Of a stretch of DNA of 64,000 bases, positions 32,040 through 44,122 are shown piece by piece. Position 1 is the stretch's first letter. Every line of letters starts with the position of its first letter. The position numbers and the translations under genes are program-made. The notes under the pieces were generated by a model that was not told where the DNA came from, ran no database searches, and worked only from the letters and a program-made list of their open reading frames with translations. The DNA is from Perkinsus olseni (Eukaryota; Perkinsozoa; Perkinsida; Perkinsidae), in NCBI GenBank assembly GCA_013115135.1, contig JABANP010000017.1:124001-188000 (forward strand). The letters run 5' to 3'.

Positions 32040-33042
32040 ATGCTCCACCAGACGCTCATTCTCTCTGCCCTCGGCACCATCGCCGCCATCAAGCGTAGCA
32101 GCGGAGCCCAACAGCACCTCGTAAGTCCCTTGCTGTGCATCGATTTCCTACCGGTCGTCCGTCCACCCGGCAACCCCCTCGACGTCTGTTCGTTCCCTCT
32201 CAGCTCGCCGCCACCGACTCCTTGCTCGATGCCATTGAGAAGACTGAAGACGCCATTGACGACCAAATGCTGGTAAGGGTACTTGCATGCCAGCGAGTCG
32301 CAGGCAGCGACCTGGTACCCTCTGGACTGCTTTTCGAACGCCCGGCGCTCGTCCGCTCCCATCATGGGTCATGATGGAAGCAGACGAGGGCCGGGTGTCA
32401 TGATTCAAGACGACTCGGGTCGCTTCGCCGTGGCCTCACACTATCATTGAGTCTTCTGTATAACCGTTCAGCCCTGCGTCGCCCCAGTTGCTCATCTCAG
32501 GCCGTCGTCGAAAGCTCGCTTAACAGCGATAGACCTGCGCCGATCGATTTCGCCCAGCACATGTCGTCCCTCCTCGGCCAGCCTATGGCTCCCGTGGCGG
32601 TCTCCGAGTCCTCAGTAGACCCTCAGTCAAACCTGAGAGGTGCCCTTCCACGCCTCTATCGCTCCCCATTGACCAAAGTTCTTCAGGACCGTCAGTGAGA
32701 ACTCCGGACTCGGAGTCAGCCTGGATGTCACCAACATCGTCCTCTTCCTCGGGATGCTCCTCATCGGAGTCACTCTGGGCGTCGCTGCCGTAACAATTTG
32801 CAACAGCAATCGCGTTGTACTTCTTCCGAGTTTCAGGTGGCCTATCGCGAGAAGGTTATCGCTTGTTTGGAGTCTCTCCCACTTAGCAAGAAGTCGAGGA
32901 AGCTTTACATGAGTCGCCGCGAGGTAGCCCCCGATGGACCTAGCCGACTCTCCAAGTTTCCTTTCAGACATTCCGTAAGGCGGCCAACCCTCCCTTCTTG
33001 CAGCCAGCTCCGATGACCGAGTCTCCTGTTGAGAGCGCCTGA
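32040..33042 (+). CDS. Putative secreted/type I membrane protein, multi-exon
   Basis: Exon 1 (32040-32120) encodes a signal-peptide-like MLHQTLILSALGTIAAIKR; exon 2 (32204-32272) encodes LLDAIEKTEDAIDDQML; exon 3 begins 32500 (AVVESSLNSDRPAP). These are phase 0 with good splice signals. Later exons include a transmembrane segment (TNIVLFLGMLLIGVTLGVAAV, about 32720-32790) and a last exon from about 32970 ending AFRKAANPPF-like and PMTESPVESA, stop 33040-33042. The joins around the membrane segment are not resolved. Topology suggests a short lumenal or extracellular domain and cytosolic tail. No family recognised. Confidence 0.5.
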
Positions 33043-34252
33043 GTCTGCCTGCCGCCGCTGTGTCATAACCAGCGCGGTTCTATCATGCAAACATGATACC
33101 CTCTATACTGTTGCTTATGGACTCATGAAATCATGAGCCTCGAGGAAACTCGTTGTCTGAAAACTCAGATGTTTTTTGTTTCGAGTTTCCGTAGGCAGCC
33201 GGAGGAAACTACGATTGCACCGCTACGCACACATCCACTAGGAGAGTTCAACATCGTTACGATGAGGGAAAATTCGTTGAACATGAGTGAGGAATCACTG
33301 TACCGGAGAGCCTGACGCGTTGCCGCATTCGAACTGACTGATCATATTCACGGTCCAAACATCGTACCTCCACTAACAATGGGTCGTTCCGTGCAGTGGG
33401 GGGCCGTATCTCAGAATCCCAACTCGGTGCATCGACGAGGAGTTCGCCCCCTTCTACAGTTCAACTCGGCGCCCATGGCATAGGATCCAGGCTGTCCAGA
33501 GTCGTCTACAGTGGTTCGTGCGTTATATTCACAGTAATGGCATCAATACGTGAGCTGGGATAGCAAGGGAGACAGTCATTGTGACTGAGTCACAAAAGGA
33601 ATCATAGAGCGTCCGGCCTCGGGGAGAAGAGGGATGTGCCTGCCGACAGGTGTTTCAAGGTTCGCCTGTTAGGGACCGACTTACTAAGAACACAATATCC
33701 GACTTCCGCCGTATGGAATCCAATCTCTCGTGGGTGTGAATTCAAAGTCAAACCTCGACAGTACGGATTAGTCAGACTAGCATCATCGATGAATCTCTCT
33801 GTGAGGGATCAGTTTAGCCTGTTGAATAGGCCCTGTTCATCAAGCCAGGAATGTTGCTCTCAGAGCGAGGTCATCGTCAGCTAGGGGACTTCCTCTCCTC
33901 CCGGCGGAATACGCAGTCCAAATTCATTCATGAATTAGATGTCGATCTAATAACTACTCGAAATGACCCAAACTTACATTCTCATAAAATCTCATCAGAA
34001 TCTTACAATCTCATCAGCGCCTCAGCTCCTTATCGGAGGAGAGAATCTCGTCATCGACTCCTACAGATCAGATGAATGACCTCCAATCGCTGCCCGGCCG
34101 TTTAATCCGATCTCCACCATAAACCGCAAACAACTTGGCCGAAGATTTTGAGAAGACTCTTCAGCCTCGGCAGAACTTCGCCCAAGAGTTTAAGTTACCC
34201 CCTCGGATAAATATGCCAAATCCTGCTCCTCCGACTATCACAACGCAACACA
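33043..34252. other. Intergenic; holds one copy of a dispersed repeat
   Basis: No gene recognised. 33740-33890 matches 42890-43015 (separate entry). Short frames at 33133-33315 and 33636-33884 have no motif. Confidence 0.35.
33740..33890. repeat. Dispersed repeat, copy 1
   Basis: Shares GTGTGAA...GACAGTACGG...AGACTAGCATCA at its left and TTGCTCTCAGAG, one changed base, GAGGTCATCGTCA at its right with 42890-43015. The copy has about 25 extra bases in the middle. It could be a promoter-borne or mobile fragment; no ends or target duplications were found. Confidence 0.65.
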
Positions 34253-37024
34253 CTAGGCCCCAGCAAACAGTGAATTAAACGTCATGCCCCGGCAGAACTG
34301 AGGCGACCGAGGAGTTCCTTCACTCTGCCATTCCCATTGGAATCTAAGGTCGCCTCGAGCCTCTTCCAAGCTTCCCTTCAGCACGTCAGGAGGGACCTCG
34401 CTGCAAACTTGTGCCATCAACGACCGAAGAACTTCCTGTTTCGTAGTGAACACCATCGCAGACAACGCACAGCGAAGAATATCTTGCGTTTCTGCCGCTG
34501 TCGCCGTGGCCAGGAATCCTCCAGAAACCGCTAGCCCCAAAGCGTAACCTAGCAGCTCCGTCCCTCTGGTCTCGCAGGCCCTTCGAAACATCGCCAAGAA
34601 GATCATCTTCAACTCATCCTTCGACGGCCCGTCCTCTCCTCCAGACACCGCCACCGTCAGCTTGGTGTAGCACTGAGAGATCTCCCCCAAGGACCCTTCA
34701 TCAAGGAGCAACATCATCCTCTCTACAACACCCAGGGCCGAGGACGCAGCCGTCGGAGGGCCGCCATCTCGTCGCCACCGACTGAGTTCCTTCTCCGCCT
34801 TGGCCCGTGCGGCCGCATGCTCTAGCTGGGCCCGATTGGACTTCTCGAGTAACTCACAAACCCTCTGATACTCCCTATGAAGCTCATCATAGTTTTTCCG
34901 TAACTCCTCCAATTCCTTCTTAGACTCTGCCTTTTCTGTCTGTGCCTTGGCCGTGAGCACCGGCAAGACAATCGACTCCTCGACCGCCGACAAATTCTCC
35001 TTCTTCCCTCTAGACTTCGGCGTCACCTCAGCACCATCCACAAGTTCCCTCGCCAATCTTCGTATCTTCGGTGGGACTCCCAGGGCGTTCACAACATGAC
35101 AGCGCAGCCAGGGACGGACTGACGACACCTAGCGGAAAACCTATGCCGTGCGTTCCCGGCGTATCTTCTCACCTTGTCGATGATACTAGAGCCAACCCGA
35201 ACCATCACTTCAACTGCCACCTTCTGTGCCACCAGAGCCTGCCAAGTCGCAGAGGCCGCCGCCGGGTACTTCATCTCGGCGACGTCCGTAACAACCGGAA
35301 CAGCAACGCTGGACGGGAAGCCCACCAAGGCCGGCAGGAGTCGTTTAATAAGCAGTGACGAGGCCAGAGGCCCAGTAGAAGCTATCAACTCCCTAGCGAC
35401 CGTGGCAGCCGCCCGCGGAAGGGCCATCGGGGGACCCCTGTACGAGGGGTCCGCCAGCAAGTCCAGAACTAAGAAGGGATAGGGAATCTGCTGCACCTCG
35501 CCAGGGTGTCTGATGTCTCGAAGCTGGCCCTTCTCTCGCTGTTGTTTGACCACCAACTCCACGTACGTGATCAGAGACTCTCGAGCATCCCTCAGATGAT
35601 CGGCGAGTCGCCCCAGACCAGCAACCTGGTCATTCCCTCGCTTCACGCCAGACACAATTTGTGCTACTTTCCTGACCGCAACCTGACAGCTGGTCTGAAT
35701 CTCCGGGTCCTCACACGCCGCCAAGGGGTCGCCAATGGACGGCCTTTTACGTGCTCCCGCGTCAGGGCCGAGTCCTCGCTCAGGGGGCGGCGGTTTCAAC
35801 TTCCTTTCTTCCACTGTGTCATCTCTCGTCTCCAACTCCGTCGGGGCGAACCACGGCAGAAATCTTTCTAGCTCCTTCTCGACCGCCAAAGGGTATCCTG
35901 CGACCGGGGCCTTGATGATCACGCCGTCACCAGGCTCGGGAGTTGCACGCAGCAACCTAAGATACCCTCCAATTTTGTGGCGCGGTGACGATCGTACCCC
36001 AGCCAGCAAGCTCTCCAGAAACCTCCCCATCCCAACACTCTCGACCGCCGCTCGCACCCCCCTCTCAACCCCTTCAACCCGCCCGGCCAGTTCCGTCACC
36101 GCCCCGACCAACTCGTCCGTCGTACCCTCTCGGAGCTCTTCCCAATGGTCTTCCCTCTCCTCTGTCTCACACTCCACCTCAAGGGGAGTACGGTCGAGTT
36201 TCTGTCGACTCGCCTTCCGAACTTTTCCTACGATCTTCCGATACGCCAAGAGCGCTCAAACGGTGGCCTTCGCTGAGGATGGGGAGAAGGGCCTGGCCGC
36301 CCACCGGCAGCTCGACCGACGAGACAGCGACAGGGCGGCATGTCTCACCCCCAAGGGCCTTGTACGCTTCCCTCCACAGTTCTTCAAGGTCCTGCGCCCC
36401 TTCGATATTATTTTTCAGTTTTTCCATCAGTTCCGCCATCTCCTCACTCAGCTCAATCGCCCTTGTCCGACCTATTGCCAACAGCACAGCCCTTACAACC
36501 TCATGGGAGTCGCTTTCGGTCTGCGTGAACCGCAGCAACTCCAACACCACTTCCTCACGCGGAACATCAGCGGCCCCACCACCCAGCCTGACCCCCGCTG
36601 CTTCAATAACAGTCACGATACCCTCACCCGGTGCCCGCAGCCCCTCCCGTAACTCCGCCAACTCCGTCAAAGTCTCGCTCCACTCCTTCGAGAGAATGGT
36701 ACTCAATATCGCCTCCGACACATGCGCCGCTTTTATCGGAGAGCAAGCGTTGGTATCCGAAGGTTGATGCTGGGTCCAGTCGGTCGACAAAGACTGCCTC
36801 AACTCGGTATCACTAGTCCGCTCCGTCGGCCGCTCCCTCGAGCCAGAACCCTCCCCAGCTAGCCGGGTATTCTCCAATCCCGCCGTCCCAAACTCCACCG
36901 TAGCGTTCTCTGTCTCACTCGATTGAGTTTGGGCGAACCGGTCCTCAGACGTCCCCACCTCCGCTTCGCCAGATTCCACCTTCTCTCCGCCCCCGTCAAA
37001 GTCGAAGTCCAAGCCAAGAGGCAC
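34253..37024 (-). CDS. Large unknown protein with coiled coil, at least three exons
   Basis: Exons 37024-36349, 36254-35173 and 35128-34253; introns 94 and 44 nt, phases 1 and 0; about 877 residues from the visible start. 37024 is a GTG, so an earlier exon must exist; a candidate stretch (GHADQGCSDYSCTVSVEQLR) lies near 37050-37130. The protein starts acidic (GLDFDFDGGG), is mostly helical, and has a coiled coil in exon 3 (KAESKKELEELRKNYDELHR) followed by a helical domain (TKLTVAVSGGEDGPSKDELK). There is a GYLRLLRATPEPGD stretch mid-protein. I do not recognise it; a scaffold or transport factor is possible but not shown. Confidence 0.55.
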
Positions 37025-37340
37025 TAACCAGGGACTGATGGGAAGCCGGCTGCCCTGAGTTGCTCGACGGAGACGGTGCAGCTGTAGTCAGAGCAGCCCT
37101 GGTCGGCGTGTCCGATCTCCGCTGCGACGCCGGGCTGACGTACTTCGGCGGGTGGCTTCTCATTGGCCGAAATCACGCTGCCTCGATCGACCGATTAAAT
37201 TGACTCAACAAACGCCACCCAAATTAGAGGGAAACGTTAATGACTCTCGCGAGAAGACGACAAACTCTCAAGCTTCGAGCACCTGTAAACAACAGCGGAG
37301 CGAAGCGTCTCACAAATGACGAAAATCCTTTCCCTTTTCC

Positions 37341-39468
37341 CTACTTCTCCAAGCCGTCCTCCTGAATAAAGGTCTTCATCGCCCGCACAGCCGTGACCGC
37401 TCCCTCGATCGCCAGAGTGGCCGCCGACTGGAAGGACTCGATGTTGATCTTACCCTCAAGGCACAGATAGTTCAACTGAAAAGACAGTGAATTAACAAAT
37501 CTCTCGACCGTGATTTCGAAAGAATCTTGGAGCTGCGCATCCTGCACGCTTCAACCGTAGATATCCCAGCTGGAGTTACCTCCTTACGCCGCTGGTATAC
37601 CGCGACCGTCACAACAGCTCCGCCACAACCCTCCGACTCCGCGTGGTTCAGATCGACTATCGGACTCTGATTATTCACCAATCCTACCGTGCCTGAACAC
37701 ACAAAAACTCCCCAGGACGATTAAAGGTGGGCGAAAAATTCCGTTGACCAACTCACACAGGGAACGTACCTTGCGGTTCGAACAGACCATCGTAAAGACC
37801 AAAGCTAAACCGAAACATCGACCACCACACCCAGACTCCCTCCAAGAAGTGACCAGCGTACAACCTTCCTATGCCTACGCACTCGGCCATCCATACAAAA
37901 GCAGCTATCACTGAGCCCCGCAAGATTCCCTTTCGCAACAGCCCTGCCTTCCCCGCGACAAGCTAGTCCCTTCCCAGTACTACATGCTGCGAACATGTCC
38001 CTTATCGGTATACCAGCATCCACTAAGGCAGCTGCTGCAGCATTGGCACAAGCTGCCAAGGCTGAGCCGTCTTCCTGTAAGATGGTTAGGTGCACATCAA
38101 TACATGATTTGGGGAACCTGAGCAAATGAGATTGGAGAGGATAGGAACGGAATCGGTTAACGGGACGAGGGACGACTAGCACTACTACTCGACAATTTGC
38201 AATCAAGATCACATAGTAGAAGTAGCAAGAGTGACGATGTTGTTGAGTGTAGGCCTATCATGTCGCTTTCGAGGGAGCAGCACATCGCTCATCATAAGCA
38301 GGCATTGGGGCCGGCCGCTCGAGTCCAGAAGAAAAATTTTCCATTTTCGCTGAAAATTCCCAATCGATAATCGCAGATATGAGGGAAAATATTCTCGTTA
38401 ATTTTCATGGGTATGGATAGGCCGACCATAATACTTTACACTGATAAAAGATACGTCAACTGGGTTGACGGTGATAACGAGAGACCCTGTGCGAATGAAC
38501 AACGAGCCGCATTAGAGGTTCCCTTCAACCTAGCCACAGCTATTCATCCACCCTCCTTCCCCCTAGATTACATCTCGGTGAGAACTGCATCCTGTATGAT
38601 GCGTTGAAGCCATAGCTGCCTCTCTGTACTGTTGCGATCGCCTGTCGTGCGGCGTTTACGGTCGATAGTTGCGAAAGATGCGGTACGATAAATGACCTGA
38701 AAATACCCTTCTCGAATCGCGACGATACCCTAGGATGGGTCGTTACGTTGACGATAGCCTCTCCCTGTCTAGCCATGCTGCCAGCAGCTCGACCGACCGA
38801 GGCAGCTTGGAGAGGACGAGGTCCGAAGACATGCGCCACCACTTTCGTAAGGCCCTGAGAAAACGCGACTAACACAGTGACCGCTGGCAGGCGTGATGAG
38901 GGGGAAGAGTGGTACCGCTGCCAGTTGAGAGATCGTCATTCACGCTACCGACCGCGTTACGGCACCATAGAAGGCATGATCATCATAAAAGGTAGAGTAG
39001 AAATTTTCCCTGGAGTTGTCCGTGGTAGTGTGCTGCATGATTGGTCGAGAAATACGGTTGGTGTGGTATGAGACATAACCATACCGAAAATTGCCCCTCC
39101 ACAATACACATTATGTGCACCGTAATAACGAAGAAAATATACAAAAGTGAGGCCGCTGTGGTCACTGAAAGTGAGGTTCCACCCTGGGTCGAAAGGAAAT
39201 AAAAGATTCCTTCCACCTATTCCGACAAACCTGCGGCCACTCGGATAACGCATCGATAGACGACAGGAAACGATCGCATCAAAGGCCACAAAACCCACCC
39301 CTGCCCCTCCCCCTACTTCCTCTCCCCTGCTACTACCTGTTGCAATGTAGCACTGCCATCCGCGTTAGGCGCATCACCGATCTTCAAAGTGAGATATCGG
39401 ATCTCATTCGGCCGCCTACCGTCGAGTCGGAAGCCTTCGTAGGAGAGGAACTCCTGCCTTCTGGACAT
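37341..39468 (-). CDS. RRP41: Exosome core subunit RRP41 (EXOSC4), six exons
   Basis: Exons 39468-39337, 38854-38707, 38641-38572, 38117-37984, 37692-37580, 37475-37341: 243 residues, all phases consistent and the length typical. The RNase PH fold is plain: EGFRLDGRRPNEIR at the start, QGLTKVVAHVFGPRP, GDRNSTERQLWLQRI, then VHLTILQEDGSALAACANAA and ALVDAGIPIRDMFAAC. TVGLVNNQSPIVDLNHAES and IEGAVTAVRAMK close it. In other eukaryotes RRP41 pairs with RRP45 in the six-member ring of the RNA exosome, which feeds RNA to DIS3-type nucleases in nucleus and cytosol. Intron 1 (38855-39336) is the largest at 482 nt. Confidence 0.9.
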
Positions 39469-40106
39469 GTCAAGGAAATCTCTGACAATCGTAAACGACG
39501 TTATCGGTGTAGTTGAAGATGGAATCTCAGGTTGACCCTACTATACTTCTTTCAGTTCCCAGTGATAAGCAGAGGTTTTCCGCCATGACAGTGACAACGG
39601 ACAGGATACGCTCAACTTCGGTTGACTTCGGCCGTCGGAACTAGACAGGATATGGTACGCGGGATCTTCGCTGGTGGATGTTGATCCGTCCGACACTACC
39701 ACATTATGTGGTAGTAACTATTGTGGTCCACAGAGTGACGAAGGCTATGACGATGCGAGAAGCCGTCTTAAGCACTGGTTAACCTAAGATACTCGACGAG
39801 CGTTGCTGTCCTCGATTGTATCCTCCGGTGCGAAGAAGGAAATCTGTACTATATGGTTAACTTTGGAATATGGTGGAAGTATAGAACAGTTGCGGCGCGT
39901 CGGAGAGTTGCGAAAGGAGTGGTATCAGTGATTTTGCACGCATGCGCAAGCCGCGCAAGATTCGCATTTCCACTAGCCAAAGACGCGCGCTTTTAACTTT
40001 TTACTGTGCATGCTTCCCGTCTCGTCTAACCCTCGCAATGTGGCAGCTCAGGTCGAAGCATGCAAGATACATTATAGGTCAAGCTCTCCCACTTCTTCGT
40101 GAGGGC
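39469..40106. other. Divergent intergenic region
   Basis: Between RRP41 (minus) and the 40.1-kb gene (plus), so it should hold both promoters. TTTGCACGCATGCGCAAG at about 39932 contains an NRF1-like palindrome core (GCATGC within GCACGCATGCGCA). No gene seen. Confidence 0.35.
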
Positions 40107-41277
40107 ATGTTTCACTTCCTCTCGACAGAGGGCCTTTTTGTGTACTTGTTAATGCTGCCCAACTCGGCGCCATCAGCCTTCTTGGTGCCAACTACTACCA
40201 CAACAACCGTCCAAGCCCATGGTCTGTTAGGTGAGCCTTCTCTCTTCCTCCGAGGTCCAGCGGCGGCCGCAGCCTCCCTTCGCTTCAGGCTGGATCTCTT
40301 TTATTGTTCTCTTGTTAATCGGCGTTGGTGTGCTGTACTGGCATAACAAGAGTGACCGCAAAGCGCGGAAGAGCTCTCGGCTGGGGAGCCACTCGACGCC
40401 CCGTCGACCGACCAGGGTACTGAACCTTGACCGAGATCGAGGGAAGGGTTGCCTGATGCCTGGCTGCTTCAGGTCAGCGTCAGTCGTAGTCTCAGACGAG
40501 AAGTGGAGAGGGAGTCCCAATGCGTAGGTGTCGGGGCTCTCACTGTTGCTCACGAGCGTGCTGGTTATTGCCGCAGTTGTAGCATAAAATTGAGCAAACA
40601 ATTAGAAAGCAATCAATCAAAATCTGCTCGTTGAACTCTCAGTGGAACTATTTCCGCCTCGTCTCTGCAGCGATCGGGAGGCCGCCGTTGCCGCCAGTGA
40701 TGGTGTCTGGGGACACCTGGTCCGGTCTGCCCTCTGGTAGGAGGCCCTGGACCTATTCTGAGAGGAAGAGGAGTACGCTATCGGCGGAGAGGGTGAGCTG
40801 ACTCGGCTTTGGTTTCGCACGATTAAGGTGATGCCTATGGTGCAGGTGGCTGAGGTTACTGACGCTCTACTGGAAAATCGGCTAGGTAGTAGGAGGGAAG
40901 GGTTTCTAGACGGAAATGTGGTCTGGCAGAGGAATCCATGTTTCGTATGGAGATGGTCGGCGGTTCGATTCCTGACTTTCCTTTTTGTAGGTTCTGACTA
41001 TTCTTCCACCGCTTCCAACTGGGACAGTCAAAGTGGTGAGTTCATCCCTCGACCTTCTCGTCGGCCTGTTCAACACCCACCCCCGCCGATCTCGCGACAC
41101 TCGTGGGCCCCTAAACGGTGCGCTGCTCTCAGACGCTTCATGGAAGGCAGTGGCTGGGGACAAGCCCGAAGCGGTAGTACGGGCCACCAGTACGCCCGTC
41201 GTGCTAGGTTCGTTGCGTCTCTCCAGGTTGTGAAGCGGGCCGGCAGCGATGCCTCCACTGCCGTTGGGAGGTAGGCG
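40107..41277 (+). CDS. Putative type I membrane protein, multi-exon
   Basis: Exon 1 (ATG 40107 to 40230) encodes a hydrophobic MFHFLSTEGLFVYLLML leader and a Thr run. Exon 2 starts at 40289 after TTCGCTTCAG and encodes WISFIVLLLIGVGVLYW, then a basic tail (KSDRKARKSSR); phase 1 joins a Gly codon. A donor after GCLMPGCFR (about 40472) is likely. A later exon begins after TTTTTGTAG at 40990 (SDYSSTASNWDSQS), and the frame runs to about 41277 with Arg/Pro-rich sequence. Joins beyond exon 2 are uncertain. Same plan (leader, one helix, small tail) as the 32.0-kb gene, but no visible sequence likeness. Confidence 0.4.
40912..40981 (+). other. tRNA-like sequence ending at a 3' splice site
   Basis: 70 nt. 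GGAAA and TTTCC ends can pair; TGGTCTGGCAGAGG resembles an A-box; TCCAT/ATGGA forms a five-pair anticodon stem with loop GTTTCGT (T33, triplet TTC); GGTTCGATTCC is a perfect B-box. The T-stem and lower acceptor stem do not pair well, so it is probably a decayed or derived tRNA. The TTTTT that follows (40982-40987) would be both a Pol III stop and the pyrimidine tract of the 3' splice site TTTTTGTAG. Confidence 0.4.
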
Positions 41278-41716
41278 GGCACGCTAAGGCGGTCTTCACC
41301 CGCCGTCCCTCAGCTCGGCGGCCGCTGGCTCTCACAGCAAACGTCTGCACCCGATCTTCGCGAGGAAGCTGTCCCAAGAGCAAACCCCCGCTGTTAGCTC
41401 GAAGGATCGGAGTCAGAAGAAGGCTGATAAAGGTCCGATTGGCGCATCATCGGGCGTGGGCGGAGTTTCTGTTCTGTCTAGGGGAAGGCTCCAGCGAGTG
41501 AGCGCTGAAGGCCTGGCGTGGTCCGCACAGACGTTAGTCACAGAGACATAATTATCAGTTGTTTTTACCCAGTTTATTTTTGCGAAGTTTTGTCGGCTTT
41601 CGTGCTGCTGCTGCTGCTGCCGTGTGGCATGTCCACTGTGGAATGTTGTGAATCTTGACGATTCAGCCGACAGAGAGTTGGGTTGGGTGAGGGACTGATG
41701 ATCTCAGTTCGTCTGT

Positions 41717-41954
41717 ATGGCCGTTGCTTCTGAAGGAGGGAATTTTCCGGTCTTCGAGGCTTCCGGAAAGGAGGGGGAGTGCGCTGAGCCTGTTGGAGCT
41801 CACTGGTTGCCGGCGTTGGCGCATGGCGGAGCTACGGGAGGTGGACTCATTACCAAATGTGCGTCCACCAGGGATCGAACCGGGGTCATTCGGATGCACT
41901 CTGCCTTCCGGTGATCTAGCCGCTCGTGTGACTGTCTGGGGCGTTTCCTCTTAG
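41717..41954 (+). CDS. Possible small gene with a tRNA-like intron
   Basis: ATG 41717 opens MAVASEGGNFPVFEASGKEG... to 41858. If 41859-41919 (GTGCGTCC...GATCTAG, 61 nt) is an intron, exon 2 (41920-41954) ends SARVTVWGVSS, total 58 residues. The candidate intron contains an antisense T-arm (B-box as GGGATCGAACC). No homology recognised, so this rests only on frame, splice signals and likeness to the 16953 and 18357 introns. Confidence 0.25.
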
Positions 41955-42889
41955 GCCGAGTCAAGGAGTACTTCCTTGTCGAGGATGAGATGGGGTGAGA
42001 GGGTGGCACCGCTCCGCTCGGCACCGGCCGTTTCTCCTCGGGAATTTTCTCTAAGATGCCTTCTTTCCGAACCAAGTCTGAACTTGCCGTGGACTTGGGG
42101 AAAGGATGCCCCGACCGGCGCTTCCACCTGTGTTGTGCACGCATGCGCATAGACGGAGTTTGAAGGACCGGTGGCTCTCACAGGCAGTTGATTGGAATGT
42201 CTCCCGAGCCTGCCTGGCTAGATACGACGGGAAGACGAGTAACAAGTTGTCTGCCTTCCGCGGACGGGAGCTGCGAGGGAAGGACCTCGACTGTGGCGAC
42301 ATGCACGGGTAGAATTCGGGAAGAGATCGTTTCCTAGCGGGCCGGGGCTGAGTCCTCTCGAGATGGGCTCCGGGGTCGGACCGTAGCGACGCCGGGAGGT
42401 TGAGAGTTTTCTTTTGTCAGGTACGTTATCCTGAAGAAGCTGGATGAGGAAAAAACAACGGAATTGTTCGATTGCGTGAAGTAGTAGTTTCCCCTCAGTT
42501 TTCGCGAGCCCGTGTCAGGTACGTCGTGAGCGGCCCTGTGATAGACAAGGTGACCGTTTGGAATCATGACGAAATTCCCCTTCGGTCTGATGAGGTCCGA
42601 AGGCTCTGTCCATCATGCTGGGCTGCATCGCTGCTGCTCAGGCTCCTCAATGCTTCGCCTTGGCCCGGGCCATGGATGCCTTCGGCCAGGCAGCAGTCGA
42701 TACGACTTCGTCTGAGGTCGACGAGGAACTCGCCCGGGCATCATGAACGTCGCACGCATCAATTAGCTTTCCGCCACCTTGTATGTTGCGCAACAGGACA
42801 ACTTGAAGGATATGCCTGTATACTAATAGTACTGGAGTGAACGATGGGAGAATCCTGCGGAGCTCCGTCTGGTATTGGCGTCTTGTGTG

Positions 42890-43015
42890 CGTGAGTGTGA
42901 AGTTCAACGCCTACGACAGTACGGCTTAGGTAGACTAGCATCACCGACGTACCTTAGGCTCTTTTCATCATCAAGCCAAAGAACGTTGCTCTCAGAGAGA
43001 GGTCATCGTCATTGG
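42890..43015. repeat. Dispersed repeat, copy 2
   Basis: Counterpart of 33740-33890; ends about 85 bp before the ATG of the propeller-like gene at 43101. See copy 1 for the shared words. Confidence 0.65.
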
Positions 43016-43100
43016 CATCTTGTGGTACCTGCGTTCTGTACGCTCGGCCGTACGTTCGCGGCGAATCGTCTTCATTCTGTAGTTTTTTGCAAGCTTTATA

Positions 43101-44122
43101 ATGGCAACGCGAGTCGCGTCGCCCGGTGATCGGACGCTGTTGACAGTTCGCTCGATCGAGCGCAAGCTCCTCCTCGAGTTCCCCCTCTGGAGCTGATACT
43201 GTCGGTCTGGGCCTACGCCCGACCCGTCCTGACCAAGGCAGAGGTTGAACGGGTTTTCCACTGCACGAGTAGGGATCCGCAGGACATGGATCTCTTCAAG
43301 CGCCCTGACGGATCGGGACTGCTATACCTCTCCGAGCTTCCGGGAGGCTGGGGAGTTGGGGAGATCACGGACACCGGTCGTTGTGACGGCCAAGAACTTC
43401 GTATAACAGGGGAAGTCGATCTTGGTCGGGTCCCTTCCGCGTGTCTGGATCCTCGGGACGGCAGCATCATCTGCCTCTCCCAACAGGGACGAGTTTATAA
43501 GTGTTCCGATTGGGCAGCAGCGACCCCCGCAGCACCAGCGAAGTGGCAGCCGGTTCGAGACGGGAGGCGAATATCGAACTTCATGCACGACATTCTGTGT
43601 ACTAATGACGGCTCTCTTTGGGGTCTGGCCAAGCCGCGAACCTCAACTCTGCCGGGTCTCTATGCAATCTCGAGGACATCCCTCGACAGCAGGCCTCGTC
43701 GAGGCTCCCTCACCTCGCAGGAGGAATCCTTGGTTCACTGTATCGCCTACTCACCATCCCTCAATTGTGTGTTCGCCCTGCGTCCCCGGCTGGTCGAAGG
43801 CAAGTCCGTAGCGGAAGAGTTGGTACGGGTCGAGTCCGTTGGCGTTAGTGAGATCGACTGCACACCGTTGTACTCGTTCGAGCCCCTATGGAATCCGTGG
43901 TTCGACGTTGGATACCGTCTGGCCTTCATCACTGGTCGCTCGGAGTCTATGATCCCCCTGTTGTTTGTATTTGACCTGCATGCTCAGACTATCGTGTCCC
44001 GTTTGGCCCTTCCTAGTAGCTGTCCTCCTATTACTCGTATTTATACGGCCGACCCTCTCCGTATCTGGGGCGTCTCTGTGCGAGCTCGGGAAGTTCGAAA
44101 GATACGCCTATTGAGCAATTGA
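43101..44122 (+). CDS. Propeller-like repeat protein, paralogue 1
   Basis: ATG 43101 (MATRVASPGDRTLL). The frame shifts at the C-run 43181-43185; one more C gives FPPLELILSVWAYARPVLTK, which aligns with the SDIWYLLKPLLTGF region of the paralogues at 49488 and 53722 and makes 340 residues. Later blocks: DPRDGSIICLSQQGRVYKC, HDILCTNDGSLWGL, YSPSLNCVFAL, WFDVGYRLAFITG. Repeated short beta-strand motifs ending in aromatic-Gly pairs suggest a six-bladed or NHL-like propeller, but that is inference; no known family is certain. Single exon apart from the shift. Confidence 0.6.

Noticed and set aside
35735..36767. Long plus-strand Ser/Pro-rich frames
   Set aside because: Antisense of the 877-residue gene, whose minus frames have matching splice phases.
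40912..40981. Functional tRNA-Glu(TTC)
   Set aside because: The T-stem and lower acceptor stem do not pair; kept only as tRNA-like.
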